This document shows positions 36,166 through 47,382 of a DNA stretch of 64,000 nucleotides, one piece after another; the stretch's first letter is position 1; each line of letters starts with the position of its first letter. The position numbers and the translations under genes were made by a program. The notes beneath the pieces were generated by a model that saw nothing but the letters and a program-made list of their open reading frames with translations, was not told where the DNA came from and searched no databases. The DNA comes from Bactrocera neohumeralis (taxonomy: Eukaryota > Arthropoda > Insecta > Diptera > Tephritidae), in the NCBI RefSeq assembly GCF_024586455.1, contig NC_065919.1:43066839-43130838 (forward strand), written 5' to 3'.

Positions 36166-36775
36166 ATTGCTTAATGGCAGAGAATGCACAACGCCAGGAG
36201 AAGGCGAACCCGATTCCCCAATCGATGACGATGGAGCAGACGTCCCATTGCCCGACCATGAAGAAGTTCGAATAGCAATTACCCGCCTGAAGAACAACAA
36301 AGCGGCGGGGGCCGATGGAATGCGAAGCTATCAAACACGGCGGCGAAGAACTGATAAGGAGCATGCATCAGCTTCTTTGTAAAAGATGGTCTGACGAAAA
36401 CATGACCAGCGATTGGAATTTAAGTGTGCTATGCCCAATCCATAAAAAAGTCCAAATTTATCGATTAAAATCAGAATAACTATTTTTTATTTCACCACTT
36501 TGCCGCGATGTCTGAATGCCAAAAACGGCTGTGTAAACCGTTGAGCAAACACGAAGAGCTCCGTCAGAATCGCATTATTGCTTCGGGTTTCAGCAAGGCG
36601 ATTCCCTAGTGTGACTTTTTCACCTGCTTTTCACTAACTTTTTCTTTATAAGAGTGTTTCATTAACACCATGCGCCGTTAGTTCTGCTTTCTCCAGACTA
36701 GACAAGGAAGCAAAACAAATAACTATCTCCTGTCATCAAACAAACAGTCGTCGCACTCGCGACTTTCAATATTTT
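36166..36775 (+). mobile_element. RTE retrotransposon, multiply deleted internal fragment
   Basis: Three collinear blocks match the full-length copy: 36166-36452 (to 49303-49590), 36526-36615 (to about 49880-50005) and 36640-36770 (to about 50063-50240). They encode parts of the reverse transcriptase: the PIDDDGADVPLPDHEEVRIA segment and the KAAGADG motif, then scraps. Both ends are missing. Non-RTE AT-rich sequence separates the blocks. Confidence 0.75.
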
Positions 36776-39524
36776 ATTTTAAGTTTAAGCGCGGTAGGAT
36801 AATTTCACATTAGTCGCTCGCGAATTCCGTTCATTGCAAAAAGATGAACGTACTATTTATGGTCCCAGCAAATATTCATAACCTGTACATAGTTCAATAT
36901 TCATACAACACAATATTCACAACACAATCACATGACAAGCGCTCGTTTCCACAGTCCACCCTGCCACTTATGAGAATAGGTACATTTCAACAGGCATATC
37001 TGTAGGCTAATTAATGAAATCCGCACGACAGACTACCAACTGAACATTAATTAATTCCAACTTTGGGTAATGACAGTGTTACCTTTTCTTTTATTGCAAA
37101 ATGGCGTATCATTTACAACCAACAGAGCACTCTTCCTAAAAAATACCCTGTAGGAAAAATGAAGATAAATTGACAATTTTCTGTCTAATATAATTAGCTG
37201 TAACAATATCTATATAAATTTCAATACAATACTGTACAAATAAAACTAAAATATTGCGAAATGTTATTTTACAGTATAGAGTTTGGTTAGAGCACTAACA
37301 GGTCTTTTTTTGTTGGGTGAGTTTTTGACAGTCAGCACCCTCAAGGCACTTGTTCGTAGTAGAGCAGTGGCCTGGACTACGATTTCACGTAACTAGGTAG
37401 CGGCTTATAACTTCGTATTGATTTAAACCGACACGGAATGTATATTCGACATATGGATATCACTCCGCACTTGACATTATCGTACATTTGACTGACAGCA
37501 ATGGCAAAAAGACTTTTACATGCTTTATGAAATTTACTATTCGTTATTGCATGAGTACATATTAACTTTGTAAGTATGTAAATATGTTTACTCGCAAATG
37601 ACAACGACATGGCCACTCCTACAGGCTAAGCTAAACTGATAGTTAGGCTCCTAACATTGCTGGTATTTCAGAAGTCTGCATTTTAGTTTGCAGTCATCGT
37701 TTTTAGTCGTTCTTCACGTACGTGATCACAATATTATCTCTTCATCAGCATATTTAACTGAGTGGTGGCGTCCTCACGCCTCACCAATCCATAGCATTTG
37801 TACTTATTATATGTGACTAAGCATATGAGAATGTAGATGTGCAGTCTGAATGATTTTTTACCTCTATATGTATTGTTACATAGTAATCTAACAACTTCCT
37901 GTAAATGCGCCAAGTTCGTTAGATACGACCGTTTGATAATAGTTGAGGGCGGTCTGATAAGTACGTAAGTGAATCTTCTACCGTGTACTATATTCTTGCA
38001 GTGCCTGAGGATTCAAGAAATGTTCGCTCCGTATAACAAGTGGAACAGTGCGACCACTTTATAGCAGTTTGAATGATTTTCAACGTCGTTTTATAATTGT
38101 CGACGGTACATGGAAACTAAATAACCGTCAAAACAGTGAACTTTACGCAGCTATCCTGCTTCGAAAAAGAAAAATGGCTATCCTTTCAGCCTGAAGTATA
38201 ATGACCACCTGTTTCCGGCACTCTCAAGGTGTTATGTGCATCGACTAACCAGAGAAAACAGCAAGGAACTTTACTTGCGAAATTATTTATCTAATAACAA
38301 ATCGAAATAGAGAAAAAATGATCACATATGTCGAAGCAAAAGATTCTTTGCCATCATTACAATTCATCGCCTCACATCTCCGGCGTCGCCATGAACAAAC
38401 TAGACAACGACCTGCAACTCCTTGCACAAAAATACCAACTCTTTTTGTTTCCAAACTTGGAAAAACCAGCCGTCGTTCTGAAATTTGAGTTAAATTTGCA
38501 GTAAATGAAGATGTTACTTTTCATATCGAGGATTCCGATTCGTTCATCTAACGTAGACTTCAGACAGGTTCAAAGTTAGACCTCAAACTCATTCTAAGAG
38601 CAAAAACAAAATCAATCAAAGAGCAGAAAGGAGAGTATGTGGAGGACAAAGTAACAATTTTTGCAAAATTTGTATAATTTACTACAGACAAAGTCTTTAT
38701 CGGACCACACTCGGTAATGCTGTTCATATTTGAGCAAATAAATTCATTCTACCATTTTATAAGGAATTGTTCGTAACATTGTATGTAAATATATAAGAAT
38801 ACGTTCGTTTGTTATGTTCACAGCTCCGATTTCACTCGCATTTTTCATAAGTCATATGAGCACAAGTAGTATATAAATTATCACTTCGTGTTCCCTGCTA
38901 ATTTGACTTGTCTTTTCTCTCTCTTAGTTGAGCTCACGTACCCACATATTTATTTGCACACACGAACATGCACATACAAACATTTACAGCTCTGCAGCTA
39001 TTTGTTAGTACATTTCGCATATGTCCATGTAACTTTGCTTCGTCAACATTTACCCTTGGCATGTTAGTTAACGAGTTACCTACCAACAATGACTTGTGTG
39101 ATGCTAATTAAAATGGTTTTTTATTTAATTTTACCGACCGCACACAAACTTATCTACTTCGTAATTAAATTTAACTGAGAATCCCACCATATCGCAATGG
39201 CCGCTATCCCGCTCCAGCTAATCCGAAATACTCAATGTTATACTCGTACATGCTCAACCGAGAATACGATTTTGGCTGATTTTCCACAGCTGAGTAACCC
39301 GTAGAAAATTTTTGAAATGGCTCCGAACTTTAGTATTTTTCTTTGTGCAGGTGTCACAGAAATATTTATTGAAGTATACTACACGTAATATATGCATACC
39401 CAGTAATATATCGAATATGTTTAGAAATTGAAAAACTGGTATCAGCTACCTGAAAAATAAATATTTGATGTAGTTCTCTTACACAAGGCTTACCTAGATC
39501 CACTACGAGTTTATATATGGAAAA
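36776..39524. other. Intergenic sequence, nothing recognised
   Basis: About 2.7 kb without recognisable coding sequence or repeat. TATG tracts occur around 37800-37880. The segment 38000-38600 has a slightly different composition, but its frames carry no recognised domain. Confidence 0.35.
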
Positions 39525-40025
39525 AACGTTAATTTCGGCTGCACCGAAGCTAATATACCCTTCACAGGTGCATTTCTTTTAGTAACTATGTGTTCAGTTT
39601 GTGTGAAAGTTATATGCTATAGTGAGCCGATCTGAAAAATTTCTTCGGATATTACATTGTTGCCTTAGAAAATAATCTATACAAAATTTCGCAAATGCAA
39701 AAGTTTTCCATACAAGAACTTCATTCCGATCGTTCAGTTTGTATGGCAGCTATATGTTATAGTGGTCCCATATCGGCAGTTCCAAAAAATGAGCAGCTTC
39801 TTGAAGAGAAAATGACGTTTGCAAAATTTCAAAACGATATCTTAAAAATTGAGGGACTAGTTCGTACATATACAGACGGACAGACAGACAGACAGACGGA
39901 CATGGCTAAATCGACTCAGCTCAACTGATCATTTATATATACATATACATTATAGGGTCTCCGACGCTTCCTTCTGGGTGTTCCAACCTTCGTGGCAAAC
40001 TTAATATACCCTGTTCGTGGTATAA
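39525..40025 (+). repeat. DINE-1/INE-1-like repeat, most complete copy (about 500 bp)
   Basis: Begins with the small hairpin 'ttcggctgcaccgaagc' and 'taatatacccttcac'. It contains two 'cgatcgttcagtttgtatgg'-like modules and a tandem ACAG/ACGG tract at 39874-39902 followed by 'catggctaaatcgactcagc'. It ends 'ggcaaacttaatataccctg', 'ttcgtggtataaaa'. The ACGGACATGGCTA and GGGTCTCCGACGCTTCCTTC strings are typical of fly DINE-1/INE-1 repeats (Helitron-type); the naming is from memory of those. At least seven more fragments lie in this window. Confidence 0.75.
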
Positions 40026-41254
40026 AAATATATTTTGAAAAATTTTGAGTTGTGTCTCTTTTGTGTTCAGTGTGAGACATTTTACAGGTTTCCTTCTATT
40101 CAGGCGAAAATGTACATCGTAAATATGGTTCTGATACTGCAAGAGCCAATCACACGTAATTTTTCGTGGACCCCGCTCCTGTTTTTTTGATGTCAAAGCG
40201 ATGTATACGCTTTGAAAGGCAAATTGTCCTAAATATCGGTAAAATGAAAGGAATCGTAGAGGTCGCCTGAGTTTACGTCGGTGAATCGATATTGGATTGT
40301 ATCCATTTTTAACAATAATTAAATACAATATAATAAAAACAATTAGTTATTGAAATATAAAGCTAGATCTTGAAAAAGTGGCTAGAGAGCCCATATGAAG
40401 AGGGTTTCATTTTCTATTACTATCGAACTAGTTCCTCAAGTTGGGCGACAAGTGAAAGTTCTGACCCTGTTAGAATCCTGCATTTGCATCTATTATATAA
40501 AAGGACACGTACATGTGTATAAACGGGTGTCTTTGTCGATTAAACATTTGTGTGGATTCCCCCATAGTCGCCAGCTTACCTATCCCTTTCCTTTTATCCG
40601 CACGTCAGCTCGCATTCCCATCACAAATATTTGCATCTAATGAACGCCTAATGAGCGTCAGCTTTTTTTGTTGTTCTTGCTTCCTCGGGATTTCGTAGAT
40701 ACTCTGATTAGTGGAGCAGTTTTAGTATTTTTATGGCTAAGCACTAATTGGCGTCAAAGTTTGTGGTAGCACGAATTGCAGATATAAAATGCCAAACAAA
40801 AAGCGATAAGTTCATACTTATATGTATGAAAGTATGTCCGTCTGTATGTATATGTGTATGCATGTAATTAATGCCGCTTTTTAGTGTTGATAAACAACTG
40901 TTGGCAAACTAGTTGGCTTTGACTTTTCCGCTCATTAATAGGTGACCAAACTTTGAGCAACAGTAAATTTATACATCTCTTATGCTAGTAGTAGACTTAG
41001 GTGTATTTACACACACATATGCACCAAGAAGTAATTTGCTTTATGAGTATGAAGTGAAACAATTTAGATTTGTATATCAGCCATGGATTTGTCAGCCACG
41101 CCCGTATGAAAACCATAGGCTAAGGTGCAACGAGCAACAGAGAATGACTTCTTTTCTGAAACAAAAAGAAAACAACATACTAATTGGTTAGGTTGTTTGG
41201 TAAGTACAATCGGTACAGTTAAGTTCTGAATTTAAAATCATTTAAATGTCTTTT
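40026..41254. other. Intergenic sequence with an unexplained minus-strand open frame
   Basis: An open frame on the minus strand (39933-40328, 131 codons) crosses the DINE 3' end. Its part outside the repeat (about 40045-40328) reads YLGQFAFQSVYIALTSKKQE, then CDWLLQYQNHIYDVHFRLNR. No family is recognised. The rest holds only AT-rich sequence and TATG tracts (40810-40860). Confidence 0.35.
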
Positions 41255-42020
41255 ACGACCTCTTTTGCAGGAACTTATTCGATTAACCAAATTTTCGCGT
41301 GCGTTTTGCACTAAATCAAGTCGCATGTCACGAACAGAACGTTCAGTATTGACTTCTAAAGCTTAAAGAGAGTCTGGTTTATTGCTAAAGACCAATGACT
41401 TCAAATAACCTCACAAGAAGTAGTCTAATGGTGTTAAATCACAACTTCTTGGAGGGCATTCAATGTCACAATTTCTTGAAATAATCGAATGTTCAAACTT
41501 TTCTCAAAATAATTCGGTTGTTGCACCTGCTATGTTGCTCGTAGCTGCAACTTGTTCGAACCAGATGTTGTTAAGACCAACTCCCTCCAATTGCGGCAAT
41601 AAAGAGTTAGTTATCATCGATCTATCCCACATTACATCACATTGAAAGTGACGGTGAAACCAGCTTCATTTCGAAAGAAGTACAGATGGATGATTCCACC
41701 AGAACAAAAACTACACCAAACCGTCAATATAAGTGAATGCAATGATTGTCCTTGAATAATTTGTGGATTTTCGTGGAACACTCAAATGAATGTGAGCCTC
41801 ATCGGCTAACGGAGAAGATGATTTTCCTAACCAAATATCCAATTTACTGAGGTTCAATGGCTTCAGTTCTTGAGTGAGAAAAATTTTATAGGAATGCAAG
41901 CCCCAATCACTTCTAAAAATCCGCCAGGTTGTGGTTTGAAACGGTCCAAACTTTTGAGAGCATCCCTTTGGAAATGACAAATTGTGTTCTTCCGTAATTT
42001 TTGCCTGAACGGCAGCAATA
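41255..42020 (-). pseudogene. DDE transposase relic ('CDLTP' insect family), copy 3
   Basis: Minus strand: a continuous stretch includes TTTWRIFRSDWGLHSYKIFL followed by TQELKPLNLSKLDIW. After a frameshift come DEAHIHLSV, YFFRNEAGFTVTFN, NSLLPQLEGVGLNNIWFEQ, then CPPRSCDLTPLDYFL, GYLKSLVFSNKPDSL and SVRDMRLDLVQNA. The third catalytic Asp (LTPLD) is kept, but the second block reads EQVAAT where EQDGAT is normal, and several frameshifts are present. Confidence 0.75.
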
Positions 42021-42790
42021 TTTTCATTACTTTAAGCGTTTCTTTCATCATTATATACAGAAAATGTAGGTTCGAAATTTTCAACACTTCGCGAATAGTG
42101 AACAGTTGGATGATTATTACCACCATAAAATGGCAAAAGTACACGAAATTTTGCAATTGGAGAACGATTGTTTTGATTATAATGTTGAATAATTTGCAAA
42201 TGTTATTCTTGCATATATCTTTCCATAATGAAATTGTAAACACTACTGAATACAGTGAAACAAATTACTAACATATTAAAAAAATTTTAATAAATATGAC
42301 CGAAACGTCAATTAGAAATCATTTTGTCCCTATTGATGGTTCTGAGTAAAACTCAATATTCTCTTCTAGATGTGAATTCGGTTATTGTTTGTATGTCGAC
42401 ATGTTAAAGTATGGTAAGTGTCAGTCAACTTCACTTTCGAAACATGATATAATAATAACCGATTAATAGGAAAGAAAAAGACTTAGTTGGATCAGAAGAA
42501 TGGCATTTGAATATTTTAAAAATCATGTGAGTAATTTCGTGAACAAATGGAATATGAGAATATTAGCTACAGGTCTTATTGACGATTCAATACCATTTTA
42601 TAAAAACATTAAAACAAGTAGGAAAAACAAAGATGAAATCACCATTTGTTATTAGAGAAAATTGTGAATGCATTACAATTATTATTGATATTATATTAAC
42701 TACCATGGTTAAATTTTCTACTACATTTCGCTTAATATCTTAGATATATTTACTAAATCGACTAAATTAATACCATATTATAATTTCCAA
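42021..42790. other. Intergenic spacer, nothing recognised
   Basis: AT-rich sequence up to the mariner terminal repeat. Confidence 0.3.
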
Positions 42791-42792
42791 AG

Positions 42793-42816
42793 CGTTCCAA
42801 AGTAAATAGGACTTAT
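42793..42816 (-). mobile_element. Outer terminal repeat of the minus-strand mariner
   Basis: GCGTTCCAAAGTAAATAGGA continues as CTTA and matches the complement of the right end of the mariner at 44287-45229 with one mismatch over the first 22 bases. The rest of the terminal region resumes at 43457 after a 640-bp insertion. Confidence 0.8.
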
Positions 42817-43456
42817 GGTGGGAGCCTGATTCAGAAGCTTCAAAAAAACTATTTTTTTTTTGCTTAAATCACTTTAAAAAATAATCTAAGAATATGCCCC
42901 CAAAGTTTTAGACGGGAATTTGAAATATTTTCGAAGCTAGAAGAAAAATAGTGACCGAGCGTCTAGCAGAATATGAGCGATTGGGCAGAAAGCGAAAACT
43001 TTGACGCGTGATTTCTCGGATTTTCATTTTTACGATTTTTCTTAATTGGCGGGCAGAATAGAAAAAAACTAAAAGTCTTATGGAATTGGGGCAAAGTTTA
43101 TTATCTTCGGCATTAAATTATTACTTAAAAAAGTCATGTTTAAACATATTTTTAAACAACATAAAGTAAATTTTTTTTGGTTAAAAGCCACGTTTTTTCA
43201 ATTTTTAAAAACTTTCTTTTTGAATTTTTTGTTTCCGATAGAAATTGCGACCTGCATCCTGCCCGCCGTCCGACAAATACACATGCGAGATGCATCGGGC
43301 AAATGCTTCCCAAAGGCAGAATATCAAAGTTTCGTATTCAAAAAATTTGTGAATGATATTTAAATACATATATAGCTATAAACCCTAGAAATTTTGCTTT
43401 AATCACTTATTTCTTTCCTTCATCGAATTTTTAAGCATCTAAAGCAGGCTCCCCTC
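42817..43456. mobile_element. MITE with TTAA target duplication, copy 2 (640 bp), nested in a mariner
   Basis: Same family as 899-1658. The left end GGTGGGAGCCTGATTCAGAA is diverged, while the right end complements GGGAGCCTGCTTTAGATG. Internal blocks such as 'gcagaatatgagcgattggg' and 'tcctgcccgccgtc' are shared. The flanks are TTAT on the left and TTAA (43457-43460) on the right. It splits the terminal repeat of the mariner that follows, so it was inserted later than that mariner. Confidence 0.8.
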
Positions 43457-44103
43457 TTAAAGAAAAACAGAACAAATGGTTTTTTCGGCAAAATCAATTT
43501 ATTTTATTCGAAATAGTCTCCTTCTTCTTCAATACAGCTTTTTGCATGGTCCAAAAGCATGTTGAACGAGTGTTTTAGCTCGTTGGCCGGTATGGCCGCC
43601 AGTATGCTGGTGCAAGCCTTTTGAATGGCCTCTACGTCTGCATAACGCTTTCCTTTCATGGGCAAATGCATTTTTCCGAAAAGGAAGAAGTCGCACGGTG
43701 TCATATCAGGTGAATATGAGGAGTGGTTAATGGTTAAAATGTGATGTTTGGTCAAATAATCGTCCTTCGAATGTTGGATTCTGAGCAATTTTTGGTCGTC
43801 AATCAATTTGTGCGGAACAAACCGTGCACACGCCTTTCGTAAGCCCAAATGTTCTGTCAAAATGCCATAAATCGATGTTGTGGAGATGTTCAATTCCATT
43901 TCTATGAATTTCAATGAAGATTTCGACTGAACATATGTTTCGATAGAATTTCTGGTGATCACAGATTTTGATTGGCCCAGACGTTGATAGTCATTTATGC
44001 CCTCACAACTACTTTGAATCGCCATAAACTTATTTCATCAATTGAAAAGTTTTTTAAGTCATTTTCGCACCGATAACACAAGCATACTGACACTTTAAAC
44101 GCT
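43457..44103 (-). mobile_element. Mariner element body, minus strand, internally deleted
   Basis: The left boundary continues the terminal region 'ttaaagaaaaacagaacaaa' as in the plus-strand copy ending at 45229. It encodes the 173-codon frame below. Similarity to the other copy ends around 44103, just upstream of the shared leader 'tgtgttatcggtgcgaaaat'. The matching right terminal repeat was not found, so the element is truncated there. Confidence 0.75.
43504..44025 (-). pseudogene. Mariner transposase with central deletion, continuous 173-codon frame
   Basis: The frame contains GQSKSVITRNSIETYVQSKS, the second helix-turn-helix region MELNISTTSIYGILTEHLG and ARFVPHKLIDDQKLLRIQHS. It then joins directly to DYLTKHHILTINHSSYSPDM, TPCDFFLFGK and a full C-terminus ending CIEEEGDYFE. 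The block carrying the first and second catalytic Asp is deleted in frame; the third Asp (PCDFF) is kept. The first helix-turn-helix is also missing or replaced. No stop or frameshift occurs over 522 bp. Confidence 0.8.
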
Positions 44104-44286
44104 ATATATGGCTCTCTGAATTTCATTTGTATATCTCACACATTGTCCGATATTTTCGGTCAAAAGTCAACCCTTGAAACTGGGGTCCACATATTCGGTA
44201 CCTAGGGTCTTGAGCAGTTTTGGTTGGATTTGAATAAATTTTGGTCAAACTGAGGCATAATTTGAAGGAATTATAATTACAAAATA
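44104..44286. other. Spacer between two opposed mariner copies
   Basis: About 180 bp with phrases such as 'ccgatattttcggtcaaaag' resembling dispersed fly repeats. No second copy was recognised in this window. Confidence 0.35.
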
Positions 44287-45229
44287 CATTCCAAAGTAAA
44301 CAGGACTTTTTGAATCTAGAGCCGCCTGGTGGCGCCATCTATATGTCGACTGGTGCGTTTGAATCTGCTATCTTTATCGATTGCCCAATGAGAATTTGAT
44401 GATATTTCATCTCTTGGAAGGGAAGTTATTGCGTTTTAAGTACCAGTATGTTTGTGTTATCGGTGCGAAAATGAGCTTCGAACAAAGAGCCAACTCTAAA
44501 TTTTGTTTTAAAATTGGTAAAATTTTACCGAAACGTTTCCATTGATGAAACATGTTTATGACGATGATTTCCTATCCCGTAACAGAGTGCACGAGTGGTT
44601 TCAGCGTTCTCAGAGTGGTCGTGAGTGGTCGTGGGGACATACATTTCGGACGAGCCGAAGCCCAAAAAATCGCGCATGGAGAAGTCAAAAGTGAAGACAA
44701 TTGATTTGTTTTTGTGATTCCAAGGGTATTGTCCACAAAAAATTTGTTCCACCCACCAAAACGTTAATGCGGTATTCTACCTTGGAGTTTTGAAGCGCTT
44801 GGTGCGCCGTATTCGATGTGTTCGACCCGAATATTGCGAAGATGAAAGTTGGCGTTTGTTGCACGATAATAGGCCGTCTCATCGATCGACGCTTGTGACC
44901 GATTATTTGACCAAAACTCACATTTTAACCATTAACCTCTCGCCGTATTCACCTGTTATGGCACCGTGCGACTTCTTCCTTTTCGGAAAAATGCATTTGC
45001 CCATTAAAAGAAAGCGTTATGCAAACGTAGAGGCCATTCAAAAGGCTTGCGCCGGCATACTGACGGCCATACCGGCCAACGAGCTAAAACACTCGTTCGA
45101 CATGCTTTTGGACCATGCAAAAAGCTGTATTGAAGCAAAAGGAGATTTTGAATAAAATAAATTGATTTTGCCGAAAAACCCATTTGTTCTGTTTTTTTTA
45201 AAGTCCTGTTTACTTTGGAACGCACCTTG
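44287..45229 (+). mobile_element. Mariner element, plus strand, with both terminal repeats (943 bp)
   Basis: The left end CATTCCAAAGTAAACAGGAC and the right-end complement, GCGTTCCAAAGTAAACAGGA, are near perfect inverted repeats continuing into CTTT. TA flanks at 44285-44286 and 45230-45231. The right end carries about five more outer bases (CAAGG) than the left. The length is below a full mariner because of internal loss. Confidence 0.8.
44472..45155 (+). pseudogene. Mariner transposase pseudogene
   Basis: Starts MSFEQRANSKFCFKIGKILP near 44472, the usual mariner N-terminus, followed by broken frames through 44720. From 44790 a clean frame carries LVRRIRCVRPEYCEDESWRL, LHDNRPSHRSTLVTDYLTKT, YSPVMAPCDFFLFGK, then a C-terminus ending CIEAKGDFE. 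The second and third Asp are 34 residues apart and both kept. The central DNA-binding half and the first Asp region are missing or shifted. Confidence 0.8.
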
Positions 45230-45352
45230 TAAGAAAGAACCTAGAAAGTGAAAGAATCAGATGGAATTTAAAATTGTGTTATATGGGCAGTTGGCAGGGT
45301 TATATTCCAATTTTACTCATTTTCACAGAGTTACAAAGGAACATGAAAAGAA

Positions 45353-45436
45353 TCATGTGTCAAATTTTATTGAAATCGGTTAGTCGGGTCCCGAAATATG
45401 GGATGTCACCAAAAAGTAGGCGGTGTCACGCCCATC
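45353..45436 (+). repeat. Dispersed repeat scrap shared with 63254-63340
   Basis: 'tgtgtcaaattttattgaaa', 'tcggttagtcgggt', 'aaatatgggatgtcacc', 'aaaaagtaggcggtgtcacg' match, in order, the complement of 63254-63340. The family is unknown. Confidence 0.5.
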
Positions 45437-47382
45437 GTGCAAGTTTCATACCGACTGTCATAAAGCTCTCTCTCTGGCGTAATTAGTTATTAATTTATTG
45501 CGCTTTAGTAGTTTAGTTTAGAAGTGACCGAGGTTATCTTCCGAATCATCAATTTTCACACTGTCGGTAGGAGTTCGTATAATATTCGAGCTTAGCACCT
45601 TTAGGTGAACAAAAATACAATTTTCTGTAGCAACACGCTGCAAGATTAAAACACACCAACTACCATATCCAGCTGAAAAGCAGATTTGAGAGCATTGTTA
45701 TGAGTCAGTTAATTAGCGAAATGATGATATTGTTGCTACTTGTATTTTGCACCCGAATTTCGAAATATTTATGTACTTCGAAAATAATAGTGTAAGTATG
45801 TAAGTGCAAATGTAACCGCGAATGAAAAGTTAAAGGGCTAACAGAAAAGTAAACACTGCTCTTGCTTTAAATTAAAAAAAAAAAGTGAAGGAAAATAATA
45901 ATAAATAAGAAAAGTCATTGTGTTTAATGTTTTTGTTGTGAAATCATGTTGAAAGGGGAAACGGTAAATGAGTGTCGTAAGTGTGTTTAACCCTTCGTGT
46001 AGTTCAGCAATGTCGCTGCTGTAGTCTCTGTATTTGTGCGGTGAGCATTTTCAATAGGCGACTTGGCCTTGGCGATTGCGGTCGGGAGGCGTGAGTTTTG
46101 TAGCCACGGGTTGCCTTTTTACATGCTGCTATTCATGCGTTTGTTATTGTTGTTACGTTTGCTGTTTGCCTCTCATTTTACAAATTCGTATATCTTTTTT
46201 CCTGGCACATTTTCTTCAGCAGGCAACTGCTCGCCAAAGTTTATGATTTCCAGCTTATTTGCATCTCAGTGAAAATCCATTTGGAAAATTGACTGCGGTC
46301 CGCTTCTTGCAAAGAGACACTTAAAGGTAGGCAGGAAAAGCGGAAATATACTAGACATGCACTTGTATATGATTTGCATACACTTATTGCAACATGCAGC
46401 ATCCTTGGTAGATATACGATGAAGTAAGTGAATATGCTGCATGCCTCAATTCGCAAAGGACTATAGCCTGGCATATAACTTATTATGTTAGAGCCTCAGA
46501 CGAAAGACTTCTTCTCTTTGCAAGCTTTCATTTTTTCTTTGCATAAATTTCGAAGCAATGCTTTGCATCTGACCTCATAATGCAGAGTAAACTCTTGAGT
46601 TACATCAAAAGCTGCTTTGAAATACCATAATTTCAAATTATACCTAAGTAATCAGCAACAGTAATCACTTCGTTGTGTTGGGCTCGATGCCGCCTATTGC
46701 AGTCCACTCTTTTGCTTCGAACAAAATTTGAAACATCTGCAGCAATTTACCTTTATTATATTACCATTTAAAAGTTCAGGCGAATAGAATTTCATTACAG
46801 CTTCAATATCCGTCCATGGCTCACATCAGTGCCGATGTTAGGTATGATGTATTGAGTTCAACCATCTCTGCGAGTAAATAGGCAACAACTTCAAAGATGG
46901 AGATATTCGCCGCACGTTATTGCTTTGAAAAAACGGGTAAATTTATTAAATGGACTCAACCTTGCTCGACTGGCTTGCCGGCAGTTACTGCCATTATCGT
47001 AATGATAATACAGTCACGCGTGCTTCTTTGAGCGAAATTCTCCTCTGAATGGTTTAACGTATTGATGTTGTCCGACAAATACGAGGGTGCAAAAATTCAT
47101 GTTTTATGGCATACGCCACAATTACCTGTAAACAGCGACCGTGGAGAACGAAGATGCGAACCTACTGATGACATACGGTAGATAAGTACTCAAGCTATTT
47201 ACCCAAATTCGACGGCAAGTAAACCTTTTTTACTAAACGGTTTCCTACTCCTTGACTAATTACACAGTACAACAGCCAATCTGGGAGGTGAGAAATTCCA
47301 AGTCAGGGTGATGGTACTAGGTCAGTATAGTAAAACCCTCAAAGGGTTTGGCATTCGTATGTGTGAGTTTTTTTATGATCTT
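45437..47382. other. Intergenic sequence, nothing recognised
   Basis: About 1.9 kb. Short open frames carry no known domains, and the composition is unremarkable. Confidence 0.35.

Noticed and set aside
39874..39902. Tandem ACAG/ACGG units that might look like a CRISPR-like or regulatory array.
   Set aside because: A simple tandem tract inside a DINE-like repeat; no spacers.
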